DNA of 64,000 bases from Bacteroidota bacterium (lineage in GTDB: Bacteria > Bacteroidota > Ignavibacteria > Kryptoniales > JAKASW01). Of this stretch, positions 63,493 through 64,000 are shown in pieces. The first letter of the stretch is position 1; each line of letters begins with the position of its first letter. The stretch is from contig JAKAGT010000003.1 in NCBI GenBank assembly GCA_021825585.1, forward strand, positions 1 through 64,000, in the 5' to 3' direction. Both the position numbers and the translations under genes were made by a program. The notes beneath the pieces are model-generated. The model saw nothing but the letters and a program-made list of their open reading frames with translations, was not told the origin of the DNA and searched no databases.

Positions 63493-63550
63493 GGCACGTG
63501 GCATCTCTCGTCCGAGGTTTCTCTTTGTGGGCATAGGATCAATCAGAATA

Positions 63551-63563
63551 ATTGTTGAACAAT
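63551..63563. promoter_or_regulatory. Perfect palindrome upstream of pgk
   Basis: ATTGTT-G-AACAAT, flanked by direct AATCAGA repeats, 24 bp before the pgk ATG. A possible operator; nothing further is known. Confidence 0.35.
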
Positions 63564-63586
63564 CAGATTTCAAACTGGAGCAGGAA

Positions 63587-64000
63587 ATGGATACAACATT
63601 TAACAAGAAGACTGTCGACGATATTAGTCTAAAGGGCAAGAAAGTATTGGTGCGGGTCGATTTCAATGTCCCGCTTGATGAGAATAAGAATATCACCGAT
63701 GATAACCGCATTGTGGAGTCTCTCCCGACGATTAAGAAGATACTTGCAGATGGCGGTACACCGATTCTAATGAGTCATCTTGGACGGCCGAAGGGGAAAC
63801 CGAAGCCTGAGTTCTCGCTGTCGCCTGTCGCAAAGAGGCTGGGTGAGTTCCTGTCCGCGAAGGTTGTGATGACACCAGATTGTATAGGGGCAGAGACCGG
63901 AAAACTGGCCGGAGCGGCGAAACCGGGAGATGTGGTCCTTTTGGAGAACCTTCGATTCCACGCGGAAGAAGAGGCAAACGACACCAATTTTGCGAAGGAG
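63587..64000 (+). CDS. pgk: Phosphoglycerate kinase, N-terminal part (window ends inside the gene)
   Basis: The first 138 residues of Pgk, open to the last base. '[20 protein letters not shown]' is the N-terminal signature, and '[20 protein letters not shown]' and '[14 protein letters not shown]' follow, including the substrate-binding Arg and His. Catalyses ATP formation from 1,3-bisphosphoglycerate, the step after GapA. ATG 63587 is preceded by GGAG. The gene continues past the window. Confidence 0.95.
   Translation, partial: MDTTFNKKTVDDISLKGKKVLVRVDFNVPLDENKNITDDNRIVESLPTIKKILADGGTPILMSHLGRPKGKPKPEFSLSPVAKRLGEFLSAKVVMTPDCIGAETGKLAGAAKPGDVVLLENLRFHAEEEANDTNFAKE

Overview
This 64 kb window looks like a chromosomal contig from a Gram-negative bacterium of the Chlorobiota-Ignavibacteriota-Bacteroidota side of the FCB group. 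The basis is the family-level content: TolC/CusBA efflux, BamA-like and OprP-like outer membrane proteins, Ig-like lipoproteins, a queF plus YhhQ queuosine pair, a DUF6483-like protein and a HAD-IIIC/FkbH protein. Base composition is moderate, many starts have a clear Shine-Dalgarno sequence, and TTG/GTG starts are common. The lineage is an inference; no rRNA or tRNA gene was found.

Layout. 1-5253: a tripartite Cu/Ag-type efflux operon (outer membrane factor, Met-rich adaptor, RND pump). 5273-10183: a truncated membrane protein, a TetR regulator with palindromic candidate operators, FmdE, a TauE exporter, a porin, a MITE-like inverted repeat and a decayed cation-diffusion facilitator. 10363-19017: an FkbH-like protein, then a minus-strand pair made of an SPFH protein and a 1,863-residue fusion of two aminotransferase-like regions with a C-terminal PEP-carboxylase-like region. 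19583-24028: a Cys-rich MerR regulator, an octaheme tetrathionate-reductase-type cytochrome, a cytochrome b, and two YeeE/YedE sulfur transporters, one with a rhodanese domain lacking its cysteine. This reads as a sulfur-oxyanion respiration and uptake operon.

24029-25174 is a large non-coding stretch with a degenerate tandem array of about 20.6-bp period, followed by a leader with overlapping hairpins in front of a small helical protein. 26121-34278 is a type III restriction-modification island (mod and res) interrupted by a truncated GxxExxY gene, an AlbA_2 protein and a REP/RAYT module. 34390-43354 has an aldo/keto reductase, a Zn-finger/PP2C fusion, HisS, gene remnants, a UbiA prenyltransferase, a methyltransferase and a GT9-TPR protein.

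43568-64000 is mostly housekeeping: TsaD, TrpA, a chorismate mutase-MltG fusion, UbiX, a lipoprotein, QueF and its transporter, SecG, a hybrid response regulator-kinase, a BamA-like protein, RsmE and a canonical PEP carboxylase. A minus-strand cluster of a Met-rich protein, superoxide dismutase, an IscA-type protein and a small protein follows, then GapA and the start of Pgk. The most unusual items are the aminotransferase/PEPC-like giant, the chorismate mutase-MltG fusion, the 20.6-bp array with its leader, and a palindromic repeat carried in frame inside mod.
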